This document shows, one piece after another, positions 35,018-43,309 of a stretch of 64,000 nt of DNA. The translations under genes and the position numbers were made by a program. Under the pieces are notes generated by a model. The model searched no databases and was not told the origin of the DNA. It was given only the letters and a program-made list of their open reading frames with translations. The stretch comes from CAWAYR01 sp050250875 (lineage in GTDB: Bacteria > Acidobacteriota > Vicinamibacteria > Vicinamibacterales > UBA2999): the NCBI GenBank assembly GCA_050250875.1, contig JBFWNV010000012.1, forward strand, positions 42,855-106,854, written 5' to 3'. Every line of letters begins with the position of its first letter. Within the stretch, counting starts at the first letter, position 1.

Positions 35018-36640
35018 ATGCCCCACAAACAGCTGCTGTTCCGATCGGAGGCTCGCGAAAAGGTGCTGCGCGGGGCGACGGCCATCGCCGACGCCGTCCG
35101 CGTCACCCTGGGCCCGCGTTCGAAGTGCGTCCTCATCGAGAAGAAGTGGGGCATGCCCCTGGTGTGCAACGACGGCGTCACCATCGCCAAGGAGTTCGTC
35201 CTCAAGGACCCCGACGAGAACCTCGGCGCGCAGGTGCTTCGCGGCGCCGCGGAGCGCACCGGCGACGCGGTCGGCGACGGGACGACGACGGCCACCCTGC
35301 TCGCCCATGCCATCGTCGCCGACGGCATGCGCAACATCGCCGCCGGGGCCAGTGCCATCGACCTCAAGCGCGGCCTCGATCGGGCCGCCGGCGCCGCCAT
35401 CGAGTCGCTGAAGGCGCTGTCCCGCCCGGTGCAGAGCCAGCGCGAGAAGGCCCAGGTGGCGACGGTTTCGGCGCACAACGACCCGACGATCGGCGGCCTG
35501 GTCGCCCAGGCCATCGAGAAGGTGGGCGCCGAGGGGGCGGTGACCGTCGAGGAGGCCAAGGGCACCGAGACGACGATGGAGGTGGTCGAGGGCCTGCAGT
35601 TCGACCGCGGCTATCTGTCGCCGTACTTCGTCAGCGATCCCGAGAAGATGGAGGCCGTGCTCGACGACGCCTCGATCCTGATCTACGAGGGCAAGATCAG
35701 CAGCATGAAGGACTTCCTGCCGCTGCTCGAGGACGTGGCGAAGCGCGGCGTGCCGCTGCTGGTGATCGCCGAAGACGTCGAGGGCGAGGCCCTGGCGACG
35801 CTGGTCGTCAACCGCCTGCGCGGGACCTTCGCCACCGTGGCGGTCAAGTCGCCCGGGTTCGGCGATCGCCGCAAGGCGATGCTGCAGGACATCGCCGTCG
35901 TCACCGGCGGCCAGCTGATCGCCACCGAGCTGGGCATCCGCCTCGAGGACGTCCGGCCGGAGCACCTCGGGCGCGCCGCCCGCGTCGTCGTCGATCGCGA
36001 CCACACCACGATCGTCGGCGGCAAGGGTGACAAGCAGGCGATTGACGGCCGCTGCCAGGAGCTGCGGAAGCAGATCGCCGATACGACCTCCGACTACGAC
36101 CGGGAGAAGCTCGAGGAACGGCTCGCCAAGCTGTCGGGCGGGGTGGCGGTGATTCGGGTCGGCGCGCCCGCCGAAGCGGAGATGCGGAGCCGGCACGAAG
36201 CCTTCGACGACGCGATTCACGCCACCCGCGCCGCCATCGCCGAGGGCGTCGTGCCGGGGGCCGGGCTGGCGCTGCTGCGGGCGATTCCCGCCGTCGAGGC
36301 CGAGGCCGCCCGGCTCGACGGCGACGAGCGTTCCGGCGCCCTGATTCTGCGCCGCGCGCTCGAGGCGCCGGCCCGCCAGATTGCCGAGAACTCGGGCGCC
36401 GACGGCGGGGTGGTCGTCGAGAAGATGCGCTCCGGCACGGGGGGCTTCGGCTTCGACGCCGCGGCCGGGACGTACGTCGATCTCGTCGAGGCGGGCATCA
36501 TCGATCCCGCCAAGGTCGTCCGGCTGGCGCTGGAGAACGGCGTGTCGGCGGCCGGCGTGCTGCTGCTCACCGAGGCGACGATGACCGAGGTGCCGGAGCC
36601 GAAGACCGGCCGTGACGCGGCGTCGCTCGAGGCGCCGTGA
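35018..36640 (+). CDS. groEL: GroEL/Hsp60 chaperonin, extra copy without groES
   Basis: Group I chaperonin of 540 residues: TLGPRSKCVLIEKKWG (apical/equatorial start), GDGTTTATLLAHAI (nucleotide loop), VVPGAGLALLRA and VEAGIIDPAKVVR containing the catalytic aspartate region. The usual Gly-Gly-Met tail is absent; it ends EPKTGRDAASLEAP. No groES precedes it and no CIRCE inverted repeat is seen upstream, so this is probably an accessory stress copy. ATG 35018 aligns with the family start and follows GAGGACGAG. The stop overlaps the next gene (GTGA). Confidence 0.96.
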   Translation: MPHKQLLFRSEAREKVLRGATAIADAVRVTLGPRSKCVLIEKKWGMPLVCNDGVTIAKEFVLKDPDENLGAQVLRGAAERTGDAVGDGTTTATLLAHAIVADGMRNIAAGASAIDLKRGLDRAAGAAIESLKALSRPVQSQREKAQVATVSAHNDPTIGGLVAQAIEKVGAEGAVTVEEAKGTETTMEVVEGLQFDRGYLSPYFVSDPEKMEAVLDDASILIYEGKISSMKDFLPLLEDVAKRGVPLLVIAEDVEGEALATLVVNRLRGTFATVAVKSPGFGDRRKAMLQDIAVVTGGQLIATELGIRLEDVRPEHLGRAARVVVDRDHTTIVGGKGDKQAIDGRCQELRKQIADTTSDYDREKLEERLAKLSGGVAVIRVGAPAEAEMRSRHEAFDDAIHATRAAIAEGVVPGAGLALLRAIPAVEAEAARLDGDERSGALILRRALEAPARQIAENSGADGGVVVEKMRSGTGGFGFDAAAGTYVDLVEAGIIDPAKVVRLALENGVSAAGVLLLTEATMTEVPEPKTGRDAASLEAP

Positions 36641-37677
36641 ACGGGCGCGGTCCGGCTGCCGACGGGACGTCCACCGGCGAGATCGTCGCGTTCCTGCGCG
36701 AGGCCGCCGCCCACGGCGATGGCACGCGCGACGTCGCCGTCGTCGAGACCCACATGTCGTGGCTGTTCCTGACCGACGCGGCGGTCTACAAGCTGAAGAA
36801 GGCGATGCGCCAGGACGGCCTCGACTTCTCCACGCCGGCGCTCCGCCGCTACAACTGCGAGGAGGAAGTCCGGCTCAACCGGCGTCTGGCGCCCGATGTG
36901 TACCTGGGCGTCGTCGCGGTCACCCGGCAATCGGACGGCGGCCTGGCGCTGGCAGGCGCCGGCGTGCCGGTGGACTGGCTGGTCCACATGCGCCGCCTGC
37001 CGGCGGAGCGTTCGCTCGATCGGGTGCTGCAGTCGGGACGGGCGGATGCCGCCGCCGGCCTGATTCGCGACGTGGCGCGACGGCTGGCGCGCTTCTATGC
37101 CGAGGCGGCGCCCGTGGCGGTCGCCGGCGCCGCGTACTGCGATCGCCTCGCCGCCGGGGTGCGTCTCGACTGGGCCGCGCTCACCGCGCCGCACTACGGG
37201 GTGCCGCGGGCCAAGGTGGAGCGGCTGGCCACCGCGCAGCTCGCTCTCCTCGATCGCTGCCGGCCGCTGTTCGCCGCACGCGCCGACGGCGGCCACCTGG
37301 TCGAGGGTCACGGCGACCTGCGGCCCGAGCACATCTGGCTCGTCGAGCCGCCGGTGGTGATCGACTGCATCGAGTTCGATCGCACGCTGCGCGTGATCGA
37401 CCCGGCCGACGACCTGGCGTTCCTCGCGCTCGAGTGCGAACGGCTCGGCGCGGCCGCCGTGGGCGGCGTCTTCCTGGACGCGTACGTCGAGGCCACCGGC
37501 GATCGGCCACCGCCGCAGGTGCTGGGATTCCATCGCGTGTACCGCGCGATGCGGCGGGCGACGATCGCCGCGCGGCACCTCGACGACCCGGTGGTCACGG
37601 CCGATGTCGAGCCGTATCGGCAGCGCGCGATCCGCTACGTGGAGATGGTGGAACCGGTCGGCCTCGACGCCGGCTGA
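36637..37677 (+). CDS. Aminoglycoside-phosphotransferase-like kinase domain protein
   Basis: Protein of 346 residues with an APH/choline-kinase-like fold: VYKLKKAM (lysine near 53-55), GHGDLRPEHIWL at 224-235 (Brenner motif with His232 where many members have Asn) and IDCIEFDRTLRVIDPADDLAFL (metal-binding Asp). It is paralogous to the first two thirds of the gene at 53454-55034 but lacks its C-terminal P-loop kinase. Substrate unknown. GTG 36637 overlaps the groEL stop, so it is translated with the chaperonin. Confidence 0.85.
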   Translation: MNGRGPAADGTSTGEIVAFLREAAAHGDGTRDVAVVETHMSWLFLTDAAVYKLKKAMRQDGLDFSTPALRRYNCEEEVRLNRRLAPDVYLGVVAVTRQSDGGLALAGAGVPVDWLVHMRRLPAERSLDRVLQSGRADAAAGLIRDVARRLARFYAEAAPVAVAGAAYCDRLAAGVRLDWAALTAPHYGVPRAKVERLATAQLALLDRCRPLFAARADGGHLVEGHGDLRPEHIWLVEPPVVIDCIEFDRTLRVIDPADDLAFLALECERLGAAAVGGVFLDAYVEATGDRPPPQVLGFHRVYRAMRRATIAARHLDDPVVTADVEPYRQRAIRYVEMVEPVGLDAG

Positions 37678-37698
37678 AGGGCCGTGCGCCCCGAGCGG

Positions 37699-38718
37699 TC
37701 AGGGACGATCGGCGCCAGTGGGTCGCGTGCCGCCGGTGCCGCGCAGCGTGCGAATGGCATCGGCGATGAGGCCCGCGCCGGGCAGGAGCTGCAGGCGGCT
37801 CGCCACGAACGCCGGGTCGAGTGCGGTCGCGGGCAGGTGATCGAGGACCGCGATGCGCTCGAGCGGCGCCGCGGCCAGCGTCGCTGCGGCCCCCGACGCG
37901 AAGGCGCCGTGCACGGCGGCGGCCACGACCGCGCGCGCCCCGGCCGCCCGGCAGGCCGCGGCGGCCCGGGCCAGGGTCGTCCCGCCGGCGATCAGGTCGT
38001 CGATGAGCACGACCAGCCGGTCGGCCACCTCGCCGACCACGGTACCGCCGCTGACGACGTCGTCGCTGCGGTACTTCTCGACGAACGCCAGCGGCACCGG
38101 GCGGCCGAGCCGCGCGCCCAGCACGTCGGCGTAGTGCCGCGCCCGCTTGATGCCGCCCGAGTCGGGCGAGGCGGCGACCAGCGCCTGGTCCCCGTAGGCG
38201 CGCGCCAGCCAGTCGGCCACGACCGGGGCGGCGTCGATGTGAGTCGTGGGGCAGCGAAAGGCGTTGTCGAACGCCGCCGTGTTGTGGACCTCGATCGTCG
38301 CCACGTGATCGACGCCGACGGCCTCGAACAGCTGGGCCACGTAGCGCGTCGTGACCGGGTCGTGCGGCTTGGTCCGGCGGTCTTTGCGCGAATAGCACAG
38401 GAACGGGACGATGGCCGACACGCGCGTCGCCCCGTGGTCCCGCAGCGCCGCCAGGAAGAACAGCAGCCGGCACAGCCGGTCGTTGACGCTGAAACGCTCG
38501 TCGCCGTGCAGCGCGCCGATGACGACCGCGTCGTGTCCGCGCACGTCGGCGAGCGGGCGGCACTTGTGCTGGCCCCACTCGAATTCCCGCTCCTCGTGCG
38601 GCGCCAGCACCGTGCCCAGGGCATCGGCCACGCGCGTCCCGAGGGCGCCCATGCCGAACGAGAACAGCGCGAGGGGCGCCGGCGCCACCGGGCTGGAGCG
38701 GATCGCGTCGTCGGTCAT
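37699..38718 (-). CDS. prs: Ribose-phosphate pyrophosphokinase (PRPP synthetase) homologue
   Basis: Protein of 339 residues resembling Prs, which makes PRPP from ribose 5-phosphate and ATP. Seen: SVNDRLCRLLFFLAALRDHGA, VIPFLCYSRKDRRTKPHDPVTTR (flexible loop), HNTAAF, and the PRPP loop VVLIDDLIAGGTTLARAA. The loop and N-terminus diverge from the housekeeping enzyme, so it may be an accessory form using another pentose phosphate. It is the last gene of a four-gene operon that also carries a phosphoribosyltransferase, 13 bp upstream. Confidence 0.88.
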   Translation of the reverse strand: MTDDAIRSSPVAPAPLALFSFGMGALGTRVADALGTVLAPHEEREFEWGQHKCRPLADVRGHDAVVIGALHGDERFSVNDRLCRLLFFLAALRDHGATRVSAIVPFLCYSRKDRRTKPHDPVTTRYVAQLFEAVGVDHVATIEVHNTAAFDNAFRCPTTHIDAAPVVADWLARAYGDQALVAASPDSGGIKRARHYADVLGARLGRPVPLAFVEKYRSDDVVSGGTVVGEVADRLVVLIDDLIAGGTTLARAAAACRAAGARAVVAAAVHGAFASGAAATLAAAPLERIAVLDHLPATALDPAFVASRLQLLPGAGLIADAIRTLRGTGGTRPTGADRP

Positions 38719-38731
38719 CGGTCGTCCTTCG

Positions 38732-39391
38732 TCAGGGCCGGTGCGCCGGCCGGTTGTCGCCGGTCGTGCCGCCGGCCCGCTTCAGCGCCGCGACGACGTC
38801 GTCGTCGGTCACCTCGCCGAAGTCGTCGAAGAACTGGCCGACGGCGTAGAACGCCTCGGTGTCGTGGAGGCAGACGATGGCATCGGCGAGCGGCCGCAGG
38901 CGCGCGACCGTGGCGGTCGGCGCGACGCCGATGGCGACCACGAGCGTCTTCGGCTGCCGGGCACGAACCGCGTGGATGGCCGCCTCCATCGACGCGCCGG
39001 TCGCGACGCCGTCGTCGACGAGCACCACGACACGGCCGGCCGGCGGGATTGCCGCGTGCGCGCCGCCGTAGATCTCGCGCCGCTGTTTGAGCAGCGCCAG
39101 CTGCGTCTGCACCTCCTGCCGCACGTAGTCGGCGGGGGCGATGTCGAAGTACTCGCCCTTCACGACCGCCCCGGTGTCGTCCACGGCGCCGATGGCGAGT
39201 TCGGGCTGGCCGGGTGCGCGCAGCTTGCGGACCAGCACGACGTCCAGGTCGCCGTCGAGCGCGTCGGCGATGATCCCGGCCATCGGCACCGCGCCCCGGG
39301 GCACACCGAGCACCAGGGGGTGCTGGCCCCGATAGGGCGCCAGCTGTTCGGCGAGGCGGCGGGCGGCGTCTTCCCGGTTCTTGAAGCGCAT
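38732..39391 (-). CDS. Phosphoribosyltransferase family protein
   Basis: Type I PRTase fold, 219 residues. LGVPRGAVPMAGIIADAL is the N-terminal substrate side and VVVLVDDGVATGASMEAAIHAV is the PRPP-binding signature. FDIAPADYVRQEVQTQLALLKQRRE is characteristic of the stress-cluster PRTase subfamily. Start ATG 39391 was chosen over one 11 codons upstream because GAGGGAGG-like sequence precedes it. Paired with a PRPP synthetase, it suggests nucleobase salvage or PRPP turnover under stress; the base used is unknown. Confidence 0.9.
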   Translation of the reverse strand: MRFKNREDAARRLAEQLAPYRGQHPLVLGVPRGAVPMAGIIADALDGDLDVVLVRKLRAPGQPELAIGAVDDTGAVVKGEYFDIAPADYVRQEVQTQLALLKQRREIYGGAHAAIPPAGRVVVLVDDGVATGASMEAAIHAVRARQPKTLVVAIGVAPTATVARLRPLADAIVCLHDTEAFYAVGQFFDDFGEVTDDDVVAALKRAGGTTGDNRPAHRP

Positions 39392-39404
39392 CGCGTGTCC
39401 TCCC

Positions 39405-40100
39405 TCATCGCGGGACCGCGGCACCTGGCGCGGCCGGCGCCGGCAGATGACGCCGGCACCATATCACCGCCAGACGCGCCACCTGATCCAGCGTGCCCGG
39501 CTCCTCGAACAGATGGGTGGCGCCGGGCACGATCTCGAGCGCCACCGGCGCCCGCATCCGCCGCATCGCCTCGCGGTTGAGGTCGATGACCGGGGCGTCG
39601 TCGCCGCCGACGACCAGCAGCGTCGGCGCCGTGACGTGGGGCAGCGCGTCGCCGGCGAGGTCGGGCCGGCCGCCGCGCGAGACGACGGCTCGTACGGCGT
39701 CGGGCCGCTCAGCCGCGGCGATGAGTGCGGCGGCGGCGCCTGTACTGGCGCCGAAACCGGCGATCGGCAGTCCGGCGACATCCGGATCGCCGGCCGCCCA
39801 GTCGATCGCCGCAACCATCCGGCGGGCCAGCCGTGCGATGTCGAATCGGAACTCGCGGGTGCGAACGTCGACGGCCTCCTCCTCGCGCGTGAGCAGATCC
39901 AGCAGGAGGGTCGCGAAGCCACCGGCGTTCAGGACCTCGGCCACGGCCCGGTTGCGGCTGCTGAACCGGCTGCTGCCGCTCCCGTGCGCGAAGATGACCA
40001 GCCCGGCGGCCCGCGCCGGCACCGCCAGATCGCCGTCGAGGCGCGCCTCGCCGTCGCTGATGCCTACGCCGCGCGTCGTCGTGTCTGCGTCCATCGTCAT
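39405..40100 (-). CDS. Dienelactone-hydrolase-like alpha/beta hydrolase
   Basis: Protein of 231 residues with an alpha/beta-hydrolase core. AHGSGSSRFSSRN forms the oxyanion region, GFGASTGAAAALIAA supplies the nucleophile elbow (Ser in GASTG), VVGGDDAPVIDL the acid, and ATHLFEEPGTL the histidine. This subfamily is often found beside the same PRTase in stress-related clusters. ATG 40100 overlaps the stop of the upstream small gene (ATGA). Substrate unknown. Confidence 0.88.
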   Translation of the reverse strand: MTMDADTTTRGVGISDGEARLDGDLAVPARAAGLVIFAHGSGSSRFSSRNRAVAEVLNAGGFATLLLDLLTREEEAVDVRTREFRFDIARLARRMVAAIDWAAGDPDVAGLPIAGFGASTGAAAALIAAAERPDAVRAVVSRGGRPDLAGDALPHVTAPTLLVVGGDDAPVIDLNREAMRRMRAPVALEIVPGATHLFEEPGTLDQVARLAVIWCRRHLPAPAAPGAAVPR

Positions 40101-40315
40101 ACTCCCGTCGGCCAGGTATCGGGCAGATCGACCTCGTGGCGGCTCCACGTCTCGAGGGGTTCGAGGGCGCGCGTCCGATCGACGTGCACGACCAGCTGGA
40201 ACTGGTCGGGTAACCGCGTCGCCAGGTAATGGCTCGCCCGCTGTGTCGCCAGCGCCTGCCCGGCCTCGTCGCGGTTGGCATAGCCCCGGCGGCGGGATCC
40301 GCTGTCGGCGTCCAT
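40097..40315 (-). CDS. Small hypothetical protein heading the PRPP operon
   Basis: Predicted 72-residue protein: MDADSGSRRRGYANRDEAG, then YLATRLPDQFQLVVHVDRTRAL and a C-terminal WSRHEVDLPDTWPTGV. The ATGA overlap with the downstream hydrolase gene supports translation. No family recognised. It is first in the operon with the hydrolase, PRTase and prs genes. Confidence 0.55.
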   Translation of the reverse strand: MDADSGSRRRGYANRDEAGQALATQRASHYLATRLPDQFQLVVHVDRTRALEPLETWSRHEVDLPDTWPTGV

Positions 40316-40576
40316 GACGACTGCGCGTGCAAGTGCGGTGCCTGACCGGTCCGAGCCCCGGTCGGGCCGGGGCCCAAGTGGTCGCCGGATCCGCCCCGTC
40401 GCCGCCGGCGTCGCCGGAGTCGTTCCACGCCCGCGCCGGCTGGCGAACCGGGGCCCCGGACCGGGTGGAGGAGAGGAGCGCCCGGTGCGGTCGGCGGCGG
40501 CCCGACGCGAGACGTTGCCGCCACGTTCCGGGTTCGGGCCGACCGCGGGCCCGCGACTTGCACGCCCTGGGGAGCG

Positions 40577-41425
40577 ATGGGCGGCAACGAACAGATCGCC
40601 GATCGCCTCGAGGAAGCCGCCCGTCTGCTGGACGCGCAGGGCGCCGACCGGTTTCGCGTGCGTGCGTATCTGCGGGCCGCCTCGACGGTGCGGTCGATGG
40701 CCGAGCCGGTCGCCGAGGTGTTCCGGCGCGGCGGACTGGAGGCCCTGGAGGCGTTGCCGCAGGTGGGCGCGACGATCGCCCGCGCCATCCGCGAGCTGCT
40801 CACGCACGGACGCCTGCCGATGCTCGACCGGCTGCGCGGCGCCTCCGACCCGGTGGCGCTGCTGGCCTCGGTGCCGGGGATCGGCCGGGTGTTCGCCGAA
40901 CGGCTGCACGACGAGCTGGGCGTGGAGACGCTGGCCGATCTGGAAACGGCCGCGCACGACGGCCGGCTCGAGACGATCGCCGGCTTCGGCCCCAAGCGTC
41001 TGACGGGGGTGCGCGACTCGCTGGCGCAGCGGCTCGGACGGGTGCGCCTGCCGCCGCGGTCCCACACGCCGCCGCCGGTCGCCGAACTGCTCGACGTCGA
41101 CCGGGAGTATCGCGAGAAGGCGGCCGCCGGAGCGCTCCCTCGGATTGCGCCACGGCGCTTCAATCCCGCCGGGGAGGCGTGGCTGCCGGTCCTCCACACG
41201 CGCCGCGGACGGCGGCGCTACACGGCGCTGTTCTCGAACACCGCCCGGGCACATCAGGCGGGCACGACGCGTGACTGGGTCGTGCTGTACAGCGACGACG
41301 GCGATGGTGATGCCCGGCATACGGTGATCACCGCGGCATTCGGACCGCTGCGCGGCCGCCGGGTGGTCGCCGGGCGCGAGGCCGAGTGCGCGAGCCCCGG
41401 CACGACCGGCGGCCACGCGGGCTGA
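40577..41425 (+). CDS. Helix-hairpin-helix DNA-binding protein related to the PolX N-terminus
   Basis: Protein of 282 residues. Residues 1-165 resemble the 8-kDa and HhH part of PolX: helical N-terminus (IADRLEEAARLLDAQGADRFRVRAY), HhH motifs LPQVGATIARAI, VPGIGRVFAERL and IAGFGPKRLTGV. No polymerase palm follows. Instead, a C-terminal domain of about 90 residues (LPVLHTRRGRRRYTALFSNTARAH, VVLYSDDGDGDARHTVITA) of unknown fold is present. Probably binds nicked or gapped DNA non-specifically. It is convergent with a histidine kinase and 2.5 kb from a complete PolX gene whose N-terminus it mirrors. Confidence 0.82.
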   Translation: MGGNEQIADRLEEAARLLDAQGADRFRVRAYLRAASTVRSMAEPVAEVFRRGGLEALEALPQVGATIARAIRELLTHGRLPMLDRLRGASDPVALLASVPGIGRVFAERLHDELGVETLADLETAAHDGRLETIAGFGPKRLTGVRDSLAQRLGRVRLPPRSHTPPPVAELLDVDREYREKAAAGALPRIAPRRFNPAGEAWLPVLHTRRGRRRYTALFSNTARAHQAGTTRDWVVLYSDDGDGDARHTVITAAFGPLRGRRVVAGREAECASPGTTGGHAG

Positions 41426-41440
41426 CGCGCCCGCTCGGCG

Positions 41441-42916
41441 TCAGGCGTTGAGCCTGGGCCCTGGCGGCGACGAGCCGGCCGGCAGGCTGATCAACACCCT
41501 GGTGCCACCGGCCGGCGGACACTCGATGGCGATCCGCCCGTCGTGCGCCTCGACGAGGCGTTTCACCGTGGGCAGACCCAGTCCCGAGCCTCGCGACTTG
41601 GTGGTGAAGAACGGCGTGAACACCTTCTCGCGGATCTCGCCAGGGATGCCCGGGCCGTCGTCGACGACGGCGACGTGACAGGCGTCGTCGCGGGACGTGA
41701 CGGTCACCCGGATGTGGCCTCGTCCCTGCGTCGCGTGGGCCCCGTTGATCAGCAGGTTCTGGAACACCACCTGGAGCATGTCGGCATCCGCCGACAGCGC
41801 CGGCGCGGCGCCGTCGATCGCGACGTCGACGGCGAGGAGCGCGGGGTCGGCCCGGAGCAGGCCGGCCGTCGCCCGCACCAGGGCCACGACGTCGACCGGC
41901 GCGCGCCGCGGCGCCGGCGGCCGCGCGAACAGCAGCAGATCCTGCATCATGCGGTCGAGCGCGTCGATGCGGGCGAGGATCTCGTCGACGATGCGCATCT
42001 CGCCGCTCCCCTGAATCAGGCGCGACCCGAACACCTGGATCGCGCCGCGGACCCCGGCCAGCGGGTTTTTCACCTCGTGGGCGATGACCGCCGCCATCTC
42101 GCCCAGACGGGCCAGGGCCTCCTGCTCGCGCAGCTGCGCCTCGATGCGGACGCTGTCGCTGCGATCGTGCAGGACGCCGGTGAACTTGCGCTCGCCGCCG
42201 ATCCGCATTTCTCCGACGGACAGGTGCACGGGGAACACGCTGCCGTCGCGCCGTCGGCCCGTGACCTCGCGCCCGCTGCCGATGATCTTCGCCTCGCTGG
42301 TGGCCAGATAGCGGGCGAGGTAGCCGTCGTGATGTTCGTGGTGCGGGGAGGGCATCAGGATGCTGACGTTGCGGCCGAGCACTTCGGCTTCCGGATAGCC
42401 GAACAGCTGCTCGGCGCCGCGGTTGAAGGACTCGATGCGGCCCGCGGCGTCGATCACGAGGACCCCGTCCACGGTCATGTCGAGCACGGCGGCGAGGCGT
42501 TCGGCACGCGCCGTCGCCACCTCGGCGTCGGCCCGGCGCGCGTTCCGCGCTTCCCACAGCCGGTGCTGGAGCCAGGAGAAGGCCACGCCGGTGGCGACGA
42601 AGACGCCGAGCGACAGCCGATCCGGCCAGCTGCCGACGGCCAGCCCTGCCGGCGGCAGCAGGTAATACATGGCGGCGATCGTCGACAGCGCCGTCACCAG
42701 CAGGCCGGGACCGAGCCCGCCATACCAGCCGGCGACGATGATGGCCGGGTAGAACTGGAGGTACGGCACCGTGGGGCCGAGCACTCCGCGCAGCGCGTAG
42801 CAGACCACCAGCGCGCCGCCGAAGGCAATGAGGGCGACGGCGTAGCGCGCCCCTGCGGAACGTGCGGACCACCCCACCAAGGTCGTGTCTGCCGATTCGA
42901 GACGACTGCGTGCCAT
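41441..42916 (-). CDS. Sensor histidine kinase (DUF4118-PAS-HisKA-HATPase)
   Basis: Membrane sensor of 491 residues. Four N-terminal helices of the DUF4118 type (about 20-115, including YLQFYPAIIVAGWYGGLGPG) are followed by a PAS domain (DMTVDGVLVIDAAGRIESFNRGAEQLFGY region, about 140-260), H-box AHEVKNPLAG, N-box QNLLINGAHAT, G1 DDGPGIPG and G2 GSGLGLPTV. All phosphotransfer motifs are intact. No response regulator gene is adjacent, so the partner lies elsewhere. ATG 42916 was chosen; the same frame stays open upstream but loses domain character. Confidence 0.92.
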   Translation of the reverse strand: MARSRLESADTTLVGWSARSAGARYAVALIAFGGALVVCYALRGVLGPTVPYLQFYPAIIVAGWYGGLGPGLLVTALSTIAAMYYLLPPAGLAVGSWPDRLSLGVFVATGVAFSWLQHRLWEARNARRADAEVATARAERLAAVLDMTVDGVLVIDAAGRIESFNRGAEQLFGYPEAEVLGRNVSILMPSPHHEHHDGYLARYLATSEAKIIGSGREVTGRRRDGSVFPVHLSVGEMRIGGERKFTGVLHDRSDSVRIEAQLREQEALARLGEMAAVIAHEVKNPLAGVRGAIQVFGSRLIQGSGEMRIVDEILARIDALDRMMQDLLLFARPPAPRRAPVDVVALVRATAGLLRADPALLAVDVAIDGAAPALSADADMLQVVFQNLLINGAHATQGRGHIRVTVTSRDDACHVAVVDDGPGIPGEIREKVFTPFFTTKSRGSGLGLPTVKRLVEAHDGRIAIECPPAGGTRVLISLPAGSSPPGPRLNA

Positions 42917-43309
42917 CGCGTCGACCTGCGGGGGCACCGCCAGGGTGACGCGCCAGTCTATGTCAGTACGCGCACGGGGCCGCGAGCGGAGGAACGCCTG
43001 TTGCACGGCTAAAAAGGATGAGGTTGAATCGCGCCCCTCGGCCGGGTGCTCGTCAACCCCTTCGACCTGCACGACCTGGACGGCCTCGTCGTCCCCGTCT
43101 TCCAGGCCAGCCGGCTTCATCGACCAGTCGGGAGGATCCGCCGCCGGAATGGCAAGGTGCGGCCGTGGCTCGCGCGGAGAATTCCCAGCCGGACGTGGAC
43201 TTCTTCGTCTCGACGCCCGGGGCGGCGACGCCGGCGTGCGGGGCGTGCCCAACCGGCTGGCCCGCCGCCTGCATCGGCCCCATGGGGGCCAGGCCCCCGG
43301 GGAAATGTC
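42917..43309. other. 393-bp intergenic region between kinase and HPF-CSD operon
   Basis: Divergent promoter space. It has a short A-run (CTAAAAAGGATG near 43010) and a GGGGGCC-rich palindromic stretch just before the HPF gene (around 43282-43300, CCCCATGGGGGCC). A cysteine-rich open stretch at 43165-43310 has no ribosome-binding site and was not called. No clear promoter. Confidence 0.45.

Noticed and set aside
34604..36220. A long minus-strand frame opposite groEL
   Set aside because: It mirrors groEL codons and has no recognisable domain. A groEL-opposite gene would need independent support.
35018..36640. CIRCE/HrcA control of groEL
   Set aside because: No TTAGCACTC-N9-GAGTGCTAA inverted repeat is present in the 190 bp upstream.
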